From assembly GCF_048544455.1 (NCBI RefSeq), contig NC_133535.1, forward strand, positions 86,986,120 to 87,050,119: a stretch of DNA of 64,000 nucleotides, in the 5' to 3' direction. A program made the translations under genes and the position numbers. Positions within the stretch are counted from its first letter, which is position 1; the number at the start of each line of letters is the position of its first letter. Shown here one piece after another: positions 35,562 to 50,434 of the stretch. The notes beneath the pieces were generated by a model that saw only the letters and a program-made list of their open reading frames with translations, searched no databases and was not told where the DNA came from. The stretch comes from Silene latifolia. Lineage: Eukaryota > Streptophyta > Magnoliopsida > Caryophyllales > Caryophyllaceae.

Positions 35562-37231
35562 ACCCGTTTGAACCCTTGTAGCCCTTTCATAACCTATTTT
35601 AATAGCTATGATCTAGAATTTGTCTACCTTATCGGGACAGTCGCAGTTGCTTATTTATCATGTCTATTTTGCTACTATGGTTGAGATTATGAGTATTATT
35701 GTCAATTGTGGGTGTAGTAGAATTATTTGGCAATTATGTTGTATCTCTTATGTTGAAAAGAAATAAAAATATGAAGCAAAAGAAAACAAAAAGAGAGAGA
35801 AAAAAAAAAGAAAAAGAATTTGAAAAGAAGTGAAAAGAAAAGGAAGAAAAGAAAAATATATGCTTCATTGTCATTCGTTAAGGGAACTGAAGGTTGGTTA
35901 CTAGAGTCTAATGCATTATTGGAGAGTAGTTCTTTTGGCTCTCATGTGCTGTCAAAGCTGAGATGATTTCTCTAGTTGGGATGATTTATGTTTATTATCA
36001 TAGATTTGGTTTTTGGTTTTTGGTTTACCGCTGCGACTACCGTCTTAGCCTCACATATCTATACGTGCTATTGGCACAAACCACTTCTATACTATTTGCC
36101 CTTTGCCACCTTATTGTCCTTGATACATGTACGTTTATCTATATTGTGAATGCGTATTAGTTGGAGAAATTTATATCACATTAAATTGCTTGCATGTTTC
36201 ATAAGTCGAGTGAGTGTTCTACTTCTTTCTATCATCACATATAAATCACCCATACTTATGAGTGCATGAGTGAATCCGCGAGAATCCGACTAATTTGTCT
36301 TGCAAGATCGAAAGGTAATTGGCATTTGTCTATGGTACGGTGACATGAGACTTGAGCTACGTTTTCTATTACCCGTGCCTTTGAATTTGTTTTATTGGTA
36401 CACCCTGGTCATTGCTTTGTTACATATATAGGTAGCTTGGTATTTGTATATGCATTAAACATTAGCTCTGAGTTGTTTATTCGCCATTTGTATGATTGTC
36501 TTTTGTGTTCTGTGATGCTTTGCTTAAGGACAAGCAAAGAGATGGTTTGGGGGAGTTTGATGAGTCATAATTATATCATATTTATGTCTCCCCTTAGTTA
36601 CTTTTGATACGGTTTTCGTGCTAATTTATATTAATTACATGCCTTTTATGCTAGAATGTCGATACTTTCGCTATTTTGTGTTTAATGCAGGAATGATGCA
36701 TTTATGGAGCAAAGTAATGAAATGAGCACCGCAGAGTGGACATGAAGGAATACACGGAGCATGGCACGGGAATCTAGAATAATAAAGGAAGAGAAGAAAA
36801 GAAGACAACACGAAGAAAAGAGCTGAAACGGAAAGAATACTCGATCAAACATTCAAACCTAATCACACTCGATCAACTGGGAATGTACTCGATCGAGTGG
36901 TGCACTTTCCTTAAGTCGGTTACACTTTATTATAAATACCCAATTCGTATCCTATGTTATTTTTACGCTTGATTTACTTCTAAAACCCTAGAAAAACTCT
37001 TAGTTTAGTTTATTGCTATTACTTTCGGATCTACAACTTGTTAAACCTTAATTTGTTACGGTATTTAATCTTTCTTCATTAATTATTCAAATTCGTTATT
37101 CAATTGTTATTTTTCTTATTGCATGTCCTTAATTATGTTTTCTATTATTATTGTTGTTGTTATTCCTTCTATCATGCGTAGCTAATTTCATAATCTAGGG
37201 TGAATGGGGATCTAGGTTGTTAGAAGGGGAT
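35562..37231 (+). mobile_element. GYP-E: 3' part of a gypsy element (3' UTR plus partial 3' LTR)
   Basis: A purine-rich stretch (about 35755-35860), then a stem-loop (36517-36538), then a polypurine tract GGTTTGGGGGAGT (about 36544-36556) lead into an LTR beginning TGATGAGTCATAATTATATC at 36558. The LTR has GATC-centred palindromes (36837-36898) just upstream of TATAAATA (36931-36938). GYP-F interrupts the LTR at 37232, after GGGAT. The left part is hidden by TAT1. No coding region is visible. Confidence 0.7.
36517..36538 (+). promoter_or_regulatory. GYP-E pre-polypurine-tract stem-loop
   Basis: Stem CTTTGCTT/AAGCAAAG with loop AAGGAC. It is 19 bases from the LTR start at 36558. Confidence 0.7.
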
Positions 37232-38635
37232 TGATAAGTCCATTTTATATACATTTTGACCCCCTACTTTAGCTCTAATATTTATGTCATTTGCACTAAC
37301 CTTAGTGTTTTTATGAGCTAATATTGTATTCTAGTTGTCTTTGTATGTTTTGTCACATTTTGTAGGAAGTTGAGCTTTTAGGAGCTTATTTCTAACAAAT
37401 TTGCAAGAGCTAGTATACAAGGATAAGTGTGGAGAATTAGTTGGACCAACATTGAAGTGTTACATGGATTTGCATGCGTAAATCTATGGATTAAAATGAA
37501 AATGCAAAATAAAGTCTTATGCAAAGTCAAGCCCAAGAAATCAAGTCCAACTAGGTGGAAGCTTAGGATGCTAGAGTGCATTGGATGCCAAGCTTAAATA
37601 TCATTATCGGACGCATAATAGGGCATTTATCGCTAAACATTGGATTCCATAGGCATTAACTAGAGGAATTAAGGAGAACAAGCTGGAAAGCCACGACCCC
37701 GATCGGGGTTAGCCCTTTCTTGATTGTTTACGTTACTCCCTTCACCCCTATATAAAGGGTGTTGATCTGGGACTTCCTACACACTTCTTATATACCTTCT
37801 AAACTACTTTTATACTCTCATTTTAGTTCTTAGTTTAGGTTAGATTAGATTTCCCTTTATCATTTGCTTTATGTTATAAACAATTTCTTTAAGCATTTTC
37901 ATTTATATTACAAGTTCACTTACAATTTCCATTTCAAGTATTTGTTCTTCTATATTCAAGTTCTATTTCCATTGTCAAGGTAATTTCACTTTTAGTATCA
38001 TTTTGTTATTTCTTAGTATGTTTATCTTTATCATTTAATATGTCATTAGATTAGTTTCCACTATGCATAAGTAATTCAATTGTCTAGGGAATAAGGGAAA
38101 CCATGCATAAGTAGTTCTTGCAATTGTTGAACAAGGATGTTATAATATTGTCTAATTGTTTCTATCACATGTTTGCATTGTCACGTTTAATCTTTGTTTA
38201 AAGGCCTTATTCATTGATTAAGTTTGTTAATTCGTTCTATAAGTCGAGAGGCACAGAATCGGATTAGACTAAGCATGTGTAGTAGGACGACCTAGTCATA
38301 AACGAGAGTTTCTCTAGGACCCGGTCTATGGTTGACACTAATATCGAGAGGTGGGTGTCTCTAAGTCTAAACAATTAACGATTCATCAACTCCTATAGTT
38401 AATTTAAGCATTTATATAATTTGCATGTGTGACCCGACCTCCCTAGACTATATCTTTTACATTATTGTTTTCTTCCATTATCCAACCAATCAATCATACG
38501 ATAATCGACCTTGATAAAATTCACTCCATAACAACTAGTTTACAACTACCGTCTCTCTGTGGATTCGACCCCTACGTACTACATTCATTTGTGTCTAGGG
38601 TATTTATTTTTGCATAGGTGTGCGATAGCCTATCA
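37232..38635 (+). repeat. GYP-F 5' LTR
   Basis: 1404 bases, TGATAAGTCC...CCTATCA. It contains the perfect 14-bp palindrome ACCCCGATCGGGGT (37696-37709), about 40 bases upstream of a TATATAAA box (37749-37756). Confidence 0.9.
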
Positions 38636-38800
38636 ATTTTTGGCGATGTTGCCGGGAAGCACGGTTTTGTTTGCTAATTAGTTGTTGAATCTTATCTTAT
38701 TTTATTTTGTCTCGAGGAACACTTGTTCCTTGAGATCTTCTCACGGTTTCTTTGTAGTTTTAGTGCCTATTTTGTAGGTAATAAAGCTTGGCCTTTTATA

Positions 38801-39313
38801 ATGAGTTACGAATTCGTCCTACAACTCCAAGATGAGCCTTTTCATGACTATCTTGACCGATTCTACTACTTTTACGATGGTCTCATCTCCCTTGAGCATG
38901 TCCTTGATGGGGATTACTTGGGTCATTTCGTGCTTGGTAGCGTGGATTCTGAGACCCGTGGATTGGCTCTAAAGTTGAGTAATGGGAGTCTCTACAACAT
39001 GATTGGGTCGAAACTTTGAAATTTCTTAGATTCCATGACTACCGAATGTCGAGAGTTAGCACGCCAATTCGATGTGTGGCGTATCCAAGAGGAGCTCAAA
39101 GTGCTTCAAGCTTGTTTGGAACAATTTTCTCAAAAGGAAGCAAGCCAATGTGAGAATATTTCCTCTCCTCATGCTCTCCTAACCTCCCAATATGAGTCTT
39201 TCAACCCTAACTATTTTGATTTATTGGATGACGATGACGATGAACCGACCTTCATTATTGAAATGCCTCTTATTGTCGTTCCCAATTTATCATTTCATGG
39301 AGGAGGTAGTTGA
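38801..39313 (+). pseudogene. GYP-F gag fragment
   Basis: From ATG 38801 the frame encodes MSYEFVLQLQDEPFHDYLDRFYYF, then HVLDGDYLGHFVLGS and ETRGLAL. A TGA at 39017 lies where AWNFLDSM-type gag proteins have Trp, and the same frame continues to 39313 with an acidic DDDDDEP tail. The order and words match the N-terminal half of Athila/Tat-like gag from memory. There is no zinc knuckle and no pol. Total length is about 170 codons, far below a full gag. Confidence 0.6.
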
Positions 39314-40388
39314 CACACGTGCCATGGATTTCCGGTCTCACTTAGGTGAGCGTAGGTCTCCTTATGGTGTGTGTTATATCAATGACGCACAAGTATGGTT
39401 TTAATTTCTTCTCTTTAAGCATTACTCTCATTACATGCTTGCATTTTAAGACATTCACATAGACATTATTGCCCATTTCTAGCCCCTTCTTATACATGTT
39501 TTACATCTTATTATCTAGCTACATCATACTTGTATAGCTTGTTAAGCTAGTAGCTATGTCATTGGTGTTAGGGTGCTCATTTGGGATTTGCTAATTTTTT
39601 GTCTTTGTGAGCTTGGTTATACCGGATTTGCTAGTTTTCGGAATTGGTTAATGAAAGAAAAGAAGTGAAAAAAGAGTTGTGAAAAAAAGAAGAAGAAAGA
39701 AACAAAAAATGAAAAAAATCGCATGAATGAAAAAGAAGAAAAAGAAGCATGAATTGTATTGAGATAAAGAAGAAGAAGTGGAAATTAAGAAAATTCTCAT
39801 ATTGTAATATCATCTTTTGGAGAATGTTCTTATGATTTTTATTGGAATATTGGGTTTAGTTTTGGGATTGAGCATCCTTTCACTTGGTTGTTGCTAGCTT
39901 GACTTAACTCCATATACCATAATTCATATGTTCCCCTTTATTGCCCATTACATATTGCCTTCTTCTACCCATTTGCTTCTTTTATATGCTTTCATTTTAA
40001 TTGTTTTTGACTTATGATTTGAAATGACTACCATATTAGATTGCGGGCACACTCTCATGAGTCGAGGATAGGTGGGTGCTACTCATATAAATATCCTTTC
40101 ACATATAAAAGAGCTTGCGTGTACTGTGAAAGTCCAAAATCAAAAGATCATGTAAGGGCCGAAAAGTTCATATGAAGTCTTTCATGATACGCCGTCATAT
40201 AAATCTCATCCATGTTGTTGCTTTTTCCCTATGCCCACGCTTTTTCGGGATTTGGTTCATTAAGCTTTAAAGATTACTTGACAGGAATTTCATTTGGATA
40301 TGATGATTGTTGCTCGTACCCTTGTCCTTATCATACATTGTATTATGTGCTTGCTTGAGGACAAGCAAGGGTTTAGCTTGGGGGAGTT
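39314..40388 (+). other. GYP-F 3' UTR with purine tract, stem-loop and polypurine tract
   Basis: A run of A and G (about 39640-39790) is followed by unique sequence, then a perfect stem-loop CTTGCTTG-AGGA-CAAGCAAG (40350-40369), then GCTTGGGGGAGTT directly before the 3' LTR. GYP-E and GYP-G have the same order. Confidence 0.75.
40350..40369 (+). promoter_or_regulatory. GYP-F pre-polypurine-tract stem-loop
   Basis: A perfect 8-bp stem CTTGCTTG/CAAGCAAG with loop AGGA. Equivalent structures lie at 36517-36538 (GYP-E) and 62114-62095 (GYP-G). Confidence 0.75.
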
Positions 40389-40494
40389 TGATAAGTCCAT
40401 TTTATATACATTTTGACCCCTTACTTTAGCTCTAATATTTATGTCATTTGCACTAACCTTAGTGTTTTTATGAGCTAAAATTGTATTCTAGTTG
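40389..40494 (+). repeat. GYP-F 3' LTR, first piece
   Basis: It repeats the start of the 5' LTR and is cut by NA2 at the target AGTTG (40490-40494). Confidence 0.9.
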
Positions 40495-40674
40495 TGTAAC
40501 ACCCCCTTCTTACCTGGCCAAGGTAATTGGGAGATGTTACCTTCTCGGTTTCCCGAGGTGGTAAATCGGAGATACGATAAAGAAACATTTGTTATAAATG
40601 ACGAGTTTAGTGATTACAAACCATAAACTAATGAATAAATTACAACTCATGGCTACTATACCCATCTAACTAGT

Positions 40675-41735
40675 TGCGGGGTCGTTTCCCCTCGTACCGC
40701 TTCACCATCAAGAGTATAAGCAAGGCTTTTGGGAATGAGGTAGGATCGGGTCGGAGGGCGGGGTGGGGCTAGTTCAGGTAAGTGGGAGGTTTCGGGCAAT
40801 CTCCCGTTTGCGGGAAGCTTAACGTATAATTCCGTGTTCACTCTCCATGAGTATCCCTTTTTGTCTTTCCTATCCACAACCCAAAACATGCCTTTCATGT
40901 AGGCAATGTCGAAGTATGGCACCTCCGTACTCATGGGTCTATCAATTGCCCCCGGTTCTTAACCCAAGAGGTTCTTGAGTAGTCTAGTCACTAGGGCACC
41001 ACAATTAAAGGAGCACTTATCGGACTTGGTCATCCTTTCAAATGCTAAGCAAACCATAGACACGGGGCTGAAGTAAAAACGCCTCTCATAGTATGGATTG
41101 AGGTAGGAGCTTAGAAGTAGTACTTCCGAGGAATTACGTTTACTAGGGTCCTTTCTTCCGTAAAGGAGGTTGGTCATTAGGGGAAAGAAAATTTTCAAAA
41201 CAGGGTGTTCCACATCATTTATTTTCATGGCGCTAACGTCGGTATTGCAGTTACCCGTGTAAAGGTTGATGTATTTTGTGGCTTTCATTTCCTTCCCCAC
41301 CTTGTCAAGAGTATGGGTGGTCCTTTTTCCTACACCTAGCCGCTCCACAAAGACATCACTAGATAAGTGAAAGGAGGTGTTCTTGAGTCGAAAGCTCACG
41401 GTGTGGTCTTTTGAATTGTAGAGGAAGGAGCTCAAAAATTCTAAGCTAAGGATGCGGTAGCTTATTTCCGCTAAGTTGTACAATCCCTCCATTCCAAGTA
41501 CGCTAAAGACGTCATGCACCTGCACCTCTATCCCCAAGCCTTCTAAGGCACTCTCTGACACATACCTAGTGGCGTTCATACGTCTCTCGGTGAGGGCTAA
41601 GAAGGTATTCCTATGGGGTTCACTCTCAAATTCTAACCCCGGATATCCTGGATGGGTAAGGGCGGGTGGTGCCTCCTGTTCAATTTGGGGTTGACGGTTG
41701 CTTCTCCCACGGTTGCTCCTCGTGTTCCTTGACAT
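40675..41735 (-). pseudogene. NA2 ORF: Athila-ORF1-like protein, C-terminus deleted
   Basis: From ATG 41735 (product begins MSRNTRSNRGRSNRQPQ) the frame is open to a TAA at 40959-40961, then continues in the same frame to the deletion join at about 40675. The conserved core includes RRMNATRYV, LGMEGLYNLAEISY, LSLEFLSSF, VSFRLKNTSFHLSSDVFVERLG and HPVLKIFFPLMTNLLYGRKDPSKRN. This is the best preserved copy of the NA family protein here and lets the broken NA1 copy be read. It has no zinc knuckle, protease or polymerase motif. Its resemblance to Athila-associated ORF1 proteins is remembered, not searched. The function is unknown. Confidence 0.75.
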
Positions 41736-41756
41736 GCGACAACAGAATTCACACAC

Positions 41757-43503
41757 AACGCATAGAAGGAAAAATGAGACTTGTGACTACCTTTGAAAAC
41801 GGATGAAATTCTCCCCCAATTCCCAAACTTAATACTTGACCAAGTAGTGAGCATAAAAATGAAGTTTTTGACGTAATGAGTGTTAAACTTTGATAAATTC
41901 ATTTACATTTTTAAGATGAAACTTTCTTGACCTACCTCATATTGTAATAATAATAACCATCACATTCTTAACTTATCAACACTTCTCAAACCATTTTGGA
42001 GACAATATCAAAGTTGTTCATGGATACAGGAAGCTTTAAGAGTTTCACCCAATTTTTAAGATGGAAAACATTTCATTTTGAGACCACATACCGTATTACT
42101 AATTAGAATGGTGGTCTTATAAGGCAATTAAACCAGATTTCACTCAAAAAAAATTAAAATTTGGGCAGGACTTGTCTAAAATTTGAAAATTTAAGACGAA
42201 GTTTTAAGGCGAATTTTTCATACATTGAACAAAATACATTCATAACAATAAAGGTTAAGCCTTTGTTGTCCAATTACACACATCAACAATAACCAAAATC
42301 CACATATAAATTCATCATCAAAATCTCGTTTTCCTTGATGATGACCGAAATGTTTGACACAAAGTTTGATTTTTAGCAACAACTATAATGTAGAAAGCTA
42401 TTTGTTACTATGAATTAAGCAAAACCATGAAATTAATTGACACACCTCAAGCACACTAGTGTAGATGTAGCAAATTCAAGATGAAGGAGTAAGAAGAAGA
42501 ATGGTCTACTTACATTGCTAATTAGGAGAGATTTGAGACGAAAATTGTGAGTGGAAAACTTAGCCAAGTAGCAAATCACCAAAAATGTAGTTTTAGAACT
42601 ATTTTTAGAGGAATTTCAGTGTTGTTGGAATAAGGTGAAAATGAGATATGAAGAAGATAAGGAATGAAGAAAAAGGGAATCAAACCCGTGTAATTCTCAG
42701 CCCAATTCCACTCGGTCGAGTGGCGAGTTCACTCGGTCGAGTGAAATTTCACTCGGTCGAGTGAACTTTCACTCGGTCGAGTGGGAGTTTACTCGGTCGA
42801 GTGGCCTATTTTCCAGAAGTTTCTACCCTCTGGAAAATGGCCCACTCGGTCGAGTGCACCGTCATTCGGTCGAGTGCGGACTCGTACTCGGTAGAGTGTT
42901 TGCTTACGGCTGGAAATTTCGAGTCGAAAGAGAACGATGAAGACCCTGTAACACAAAGAGAAGGTTCGAGAGTCCATCGGCTTTCGTTGACTCACCCGAG
43001 TTAGCTTATACGTCATCCCATTTTACCGTCTTTTGTATAAAATTGTAGTACTAATGCTACTCTACCAACATAATTCACCAATCATATACGACAAATACAC
43101 TAACATGCATTCATTTAGCACACGGTGTAAAATTCAAAAGCAAAGTCATCATTCGTATACCAACATATACTACTATTTCTAAGCATAGTAATCTTAACGA
43201 CCTAGCATTCAACTTCCACACTTTCATGTATCATGGTAAGCACCATATCATACGAGAACCTAACGTAAATCACACATTCATGCAAGCATACAACTATACA
43301 ACTTCCACATAGCGTTCACCCATACTTTTAACTACCCACGTAGTGACCAACCGAGACAATAGGCACTAGTTTTGAAATGAGGGCGCCCACTCATCCAAAA
43401 CCAATCTCCTATCGTACTCAAGCCGGGTTCATTTTATTAGACACACCTAGGTTCCCTTTGGTTCATTAGTTTAGGTTCTAAAATCGTCGCTCTAATACCA
43501 CAT
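41757..43503 (-). other. NA2 leader and primer-binding site
   Basis: Non-coding. The PBS-like site lies at 43500-43489 on the minus strand. Eight or so ACTCGGTCGAGT palindromes cluster at about 42707-42900, five of them nearly evenly spaced. Confidence 0.65.
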
Positions 43504-45498
<1,995 letters not shown>

Positions 45499-46490
45499 AG
45501 TTGTCTTTGCATGTTTTGTCACATTTTGTAGAAAGTTGAGCTTTTAGGAGCTTATTTCTTACAAATTTGAAAGAGCTAGTATACAAGGCTAAGTGTGGAG
45601 CATGAGTTGGACCAACATTGAAGTGTTACATAGATTTGCATGAATAAAGCTATGGATTAAAATAAAAATGCAAAATAAAGTCTTATGCAAAGTCAAGCCC
45701 AAGAAATCAAGTCCAACTAGGTAGAAGCTTAGGATGCTAGAGGGCATTGGATGCCAAGCTTAAAGATTATTATCGGACGCTTAATAGGGCATTTATCGTT
45801 AAGCATTGGATTTCATAGGCATTAACTAGAGGAATTAAGGAGAACAAGCTGGAAAGCCACGACCCCGATTGGAGTTAGCCTCGTCTTGATTGTTTACATT
45901 ACTCCCTTCACCCCTATATAAAGGGTGTTGATCCGGGACTTCCTACACACTTCTTACATACCTTCTACATTACTTTTATACTCTAATTTTAGTTCTTAGT
46001 TTAGGTTAGATTAGATTTTCCTTTATCATTTCCTTTATGTTATAAACAATTTCTTTAAGCATTTCAATTTATATTACAAGTTCACTTACAATTTCCATTT
46101 CAAGTATTTGTTCTTCTATATTCAAGTTCTATTTCCATTGTCAAGGTAATTTCATTTCTAGTATCATTTTGTTATTTCTTAGTATGTTTATCTTTATCAT
46201 TTCATATGTCATTAGATTAGTTCCCATTATGCATAAGTAATTCAATTGTGTAGGGAATAAGGGAAACCATGCATAAGTAGTTCTTACAATTGTTGAACAA
46301 GGATGTTATAATATTGTCTAATTGTTTCTATCACATGTTTGCATCGTCATGTTTAATCTTTGTTTAAAGGCCTTACTCATTGATCAAGTTTGTTAATTCG
46401 TTCTATAAGTCGAGAGACACGGAATCGGATTAGACTAAGCATGTGTAGTAGGACGACCTAGCCATAAATGAGAGTTTCTCTAGGACCAAG
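45499..46490 (+). repeat. GYP-F 3' LTR, second piece
   Basis: It continues the LTR after NA2 and ends at the CHR1 target CCAAG (46486-46490). The 14-bp palindrome of the 5' LTR is mutated in this copy (GACCCCGATTGGAGTT), but the TATATAAA box is kept. Confidence 0.9.
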
Positions 46491-47040
46491 TGTAATACTA
46501 CAGATTTGTGAGTCTCTGGGTACTCTATCGAGTAGGCCTTACTCTGTCGAGTAAGGGTGTGTTGCGTCTTATAAATAGTTTCTGACCTGTTGGGTACTCG
46601 ATCGAGTAACGTAGATACTCGATCGAGTAAGGGGGCACTCGATCGAGTACCTCAGCTACTCGATCGAGTAGCCGGTTTACGGGGGATGATTTGTCGGGTT
46701 TTGTTAATAATACGATTAAGTATATAATAACTTCCGTCACTTTTCTTTAAACACTTTTAAACCTAATTACTTTCAAAAAGAGAAATCAAACTACGTTCTT
46801 CGCTTCAATCGCATTGTTGGCAAATCCCGGAGCTTGGAAGGTCGGATTTTACCTTTCTTTATACCGTTGTAATCCTTGCGTCGAGGGTAAGATCTATGTA
46901 CCGTTTTTATAGTATTTCGTTAAAGTTGGTTAAACCCTAATATTTTTTTTTTGGTGAAATGTAAGTTTCCATTAAGCACAAACAAAGGTTTTACAACCTA
47001 TCAATTTTACATACTAACAATTTCAAATAGGGACAAACCC

Positions 47041-50000
47041 CTATTTACATAAATCAATGCTCTCTAACCATGATCTAGTACAAAGATCTAACTGACTACT
47101 GAGCACACTAATTCTCAATTTTGCACTACACTTAGCCTGATGGAGAGCAACAGCCGGTCTGGGTAAATGTAACTCCACCCGAGCCCTGTTCCTCATCATC
47201 CAGATTTGATAATAATAGGCCATGAAAGCACACAGCACAATCCCTTTTCTAGCTTTGTCCCATTTCTGATTCCATACCCACTGTAAAATATTCACAGATG
47301 GGATATTAATCTGACACAACATAGCCATTCCCTGCAGAACACTCCTACTATAGACACATTGCTCAAACAGATGCACATGTGTCTCAGTAGTACCTCCACA
47401 AAGTAGGCAAAGATCATCAGGGCTAATACCAAGCTGAAACAGCTTGCTTTTAACCTGCATAGCATTCCTGACCATCATCCAACAAATAAACCTATGTTTT
47501 GGCACACACCACCAGTTCCAGATAACCTTATGCCAAACCACAGGCTGAAACTTCACACGTAACAGCTCATAACCACTCTGCAAGGTGTACCCCTTAGTAT
47601 CCAAAACCCACTGCCCCTGAACATTGCCCTGGCTCATCTTGTCTCTGACCCTACAAACAGATTTCCACCCCCAGCTCAAATCTCCACTGGGTTGATAATC
47701 AGGCCAAGCTTGTCCCTTTAAATAAATCTGGCTAACCCATTTAACCCACAGCTTATCTGGATTAAAATAGACCCACCACACTAGCTTACCAATAGCAGCA
47801 GTATTCCACACAAAACTATCTCTAATGCCTGGCCCACCTTTATGCTTTGGTGAACAAATTTTCTCCCAACTGACAGGAGGGACTCTGATATGATCAATGG
47901 TCCCATCCCAGAGAAAGTTTCTGCAAATGGAGTTCAGTCTACACAATACTCCTTTGGGAATGATAAAAATATTCATCCAATAAGAATACAAAGAAGTGAG
48001 GACTGAATTTATCAAGACCAACCTACCAGAATAAGAGAGGTGTCTAGTGCCAAAACTAGTAATCCTAGCAAAGGAGCTTTTCAATCAACACTTGACACCG
48101 AACTCGGTCATTCTACCAGCAGTAATAGGAATTCCCAAATACTTAAAAGGCAAACATCCTTCTTGGAACCCCTATCTGCAAAATATCGCCTTTAACCCCC
48201 CCCCCCCCCCCCAAGCACACCATTGAAATAGGCATTAGTTTTGGATGGACTCATCTGCAAACCATATGCCCTGGAGAAAGTTGCAAAGGCTCTCAAAAGA
48301 ACCATAATAGAGGCTGTATCACCCTTGCTGAATAAGAGGAGATCATCAGCAAACATTAAATGAGAGAGCTTAAGTTTACTGCAAAGGGGATGATACTTGA
48401 AGCCCATATTTTCAGTTACATAAGAAAGAACTCTACTCAGGTATTCCATAGAGATTGTAAAAAGGAGAGGGGACAAGGGATCACCTTGCCTGAGCCCCTT
48501 CTGACCCTTGAAAAACCCAAAGGAATTTCCATTAAGAACCAAGGAATAACTGGCAGTCCTAACACACTCCATAACCAAGGTAACAAAAGGCTCAGGGAAA
48601 TCCAAGGCAGCCAACATCCCTTCTAAGAAATCCCAATTGACTGAATCATAAGCTTTCTTCAAGTCAACCTTCATGAGAAACCTAGGAGATACTGACTTCC
48701 TATTATATAATCTCACAATATCCTGACAGATAAGAATATTTTCTACAATACTCCTACCTTTGATGAAACCCCCTTGGTTATCACTAATAATATCGAGCAA
48801 CACCTCGCAAAGTCTATTACAAAGCAGTTTAGAAATGCACTTATAAACCACATTGCAACAAGAAATAGGCCTAAACTGAGTTACATTTTGAGGCATTGCA
48901 CACTTAGGAATGAGGGTGATGAGGGTATGATTGAGTTGCTTAAGCATCTTACCAGAGTGGAAGAAATCTTGAATAGCCTTACACACAGACCCCCCCCCCC
49001 CCCCCCCACAACATCCCAAGCATCCTTAAAGAAGGCACTTGAATACCCATCAGCCCAAAGCAGCTTTATGCCCGGAATAGAAAACATGGCCTTCTTAATT
49101 TCATCATCAGAAACTAGAGACATAAGTAACACCCTATGATCAGAAGAACACACCTTCCCCATTCTGACAACCTGTTCACTTAGCTTTAACACATCTTCAG
49201 AGGTCCCTAGAAGCTTGACATAAAAATCCAGGAAAGCATCCTGAATCTTTGGAGGCTCCTCACACACATGCCCATAGGAATCCTCAATTTTTATAACTTT
49301 ATTTTGAACTTGCCTGCCTTTAATGATGCTATGAAAATACCTAGTATTGTCATCTCCTTTGTCAACCTGGTGGCTTTAGATTTTTGCAAAGAAGAACTCA
49401 TGACAGGCTTGCTCTAAATATCGAACACCGCCACTAGCTTCCAATTCTTGTTCAAGTAATCGAGCATTCGAGAGGATCACCCCGAGTTTTAACTGGATAA
49501 ACTCAAGGTTCAGCCTAGCTCTAGCAGTGTTATTAACTACATCATCAAAATTATCCTTATTGAGCTGCTTAAGGGGCCATTTAAGACTTTTCAATTTCTT
49601 GACCAGATTAAACATAGGAGAACCACCCCAATCCTTATGCCAGACTTGACTAACACAGTTCTTAAAATCAGCAGCCTTACTCCACATATTATAGTATTTA
49701 AAGCTCCTCCTTGATTTATCAGAATCCCCAATAGTTTGCACCACACAGGGAGTATGCTCAAAAGTACCTTCAGGATAGAAATGAGCATAAGCTGAAGCAT
49801 TATCCTGTAGCCAAGAAGAGTTCACTAGCATTCTATCCAGCCTACTAAAAACTCTTGAAGAGGGCTCCTGCTTATTGGACCAAGTGTAGTAAGATCCAAT
49901 GGCAGAGCAGTCAGTAACCCCACAATCAGCAACACACCTCTGGAAATCATCCATCTCTTCAAAAGTAGAATTACCACCTAATCTTTCAGAAGGGACCAGA

Positions 50001-50434
50001 ACAGTGTTAAAATCCCCACAAATGACCCAAGGACCCTTTAAACTTCTATTATAAGCACCTAAATCCTCCCATAATGCCTTCCTTTCAGTCACATCATTGA
50101 AAGCATATATCATGGTACAGAAAAAAGAATAACCAGTGCCTAAGTCTTTAACCTCCATATGAATAGCCTGAGAACTATAATCAAGAAAATTAACACTAAA
50201 CATAGAAGGATTCCACAACACCCATATTCTACCACCTTTATGATAAGAAGAATTAGTAGACAAACTCCAGGAAGCACACAACTTATTCCTTACATTATTT
50301 AGAGACAAAGGTTTAACCTTTGTCTCAAGAAGACCAAATAACCCAATTTGATGCTGATGCAGAAACCACTTGATATTGTTTTGCTTAGATGGGCTATTCA
50401 ATCCCCTGATATTCCAAAATCCAAAGTTATACAT
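47041..50434 (-). pseudogene. L1-B ORF2: endonuclease-reverse transcriptase, broken
   Basis: The ATG at 50434 overlaps the ORF1 stop by 8 bases. The endonuclease domain (FWNIRGLNSPSKQ, LLETKVK, WVICGDFNTV, SRLDRML) is open to a TAA at 49376. The RT segments follow (GRSIVENILI, KAYDSVNWDF, GLRQGDPLSPLLF, catalytic FADD). The C-terminus has a zf-RVT-like CLLCGGTTETHVHLFEQC. Frame changes coincide with two C runs on the plus strand (48990-49007, 18 bases; 48196-48212, 17 bases), which put Gly runs into the product, and with a nearby single-base change. A TGA lies just before 48084. Confidence 0.9.

Noticed and set aside
48360..49139. Plus-strand ORFs of 88 and 121 codons
   Set aside because: They are antisense shadows of the L1-B reverse transcriptase.
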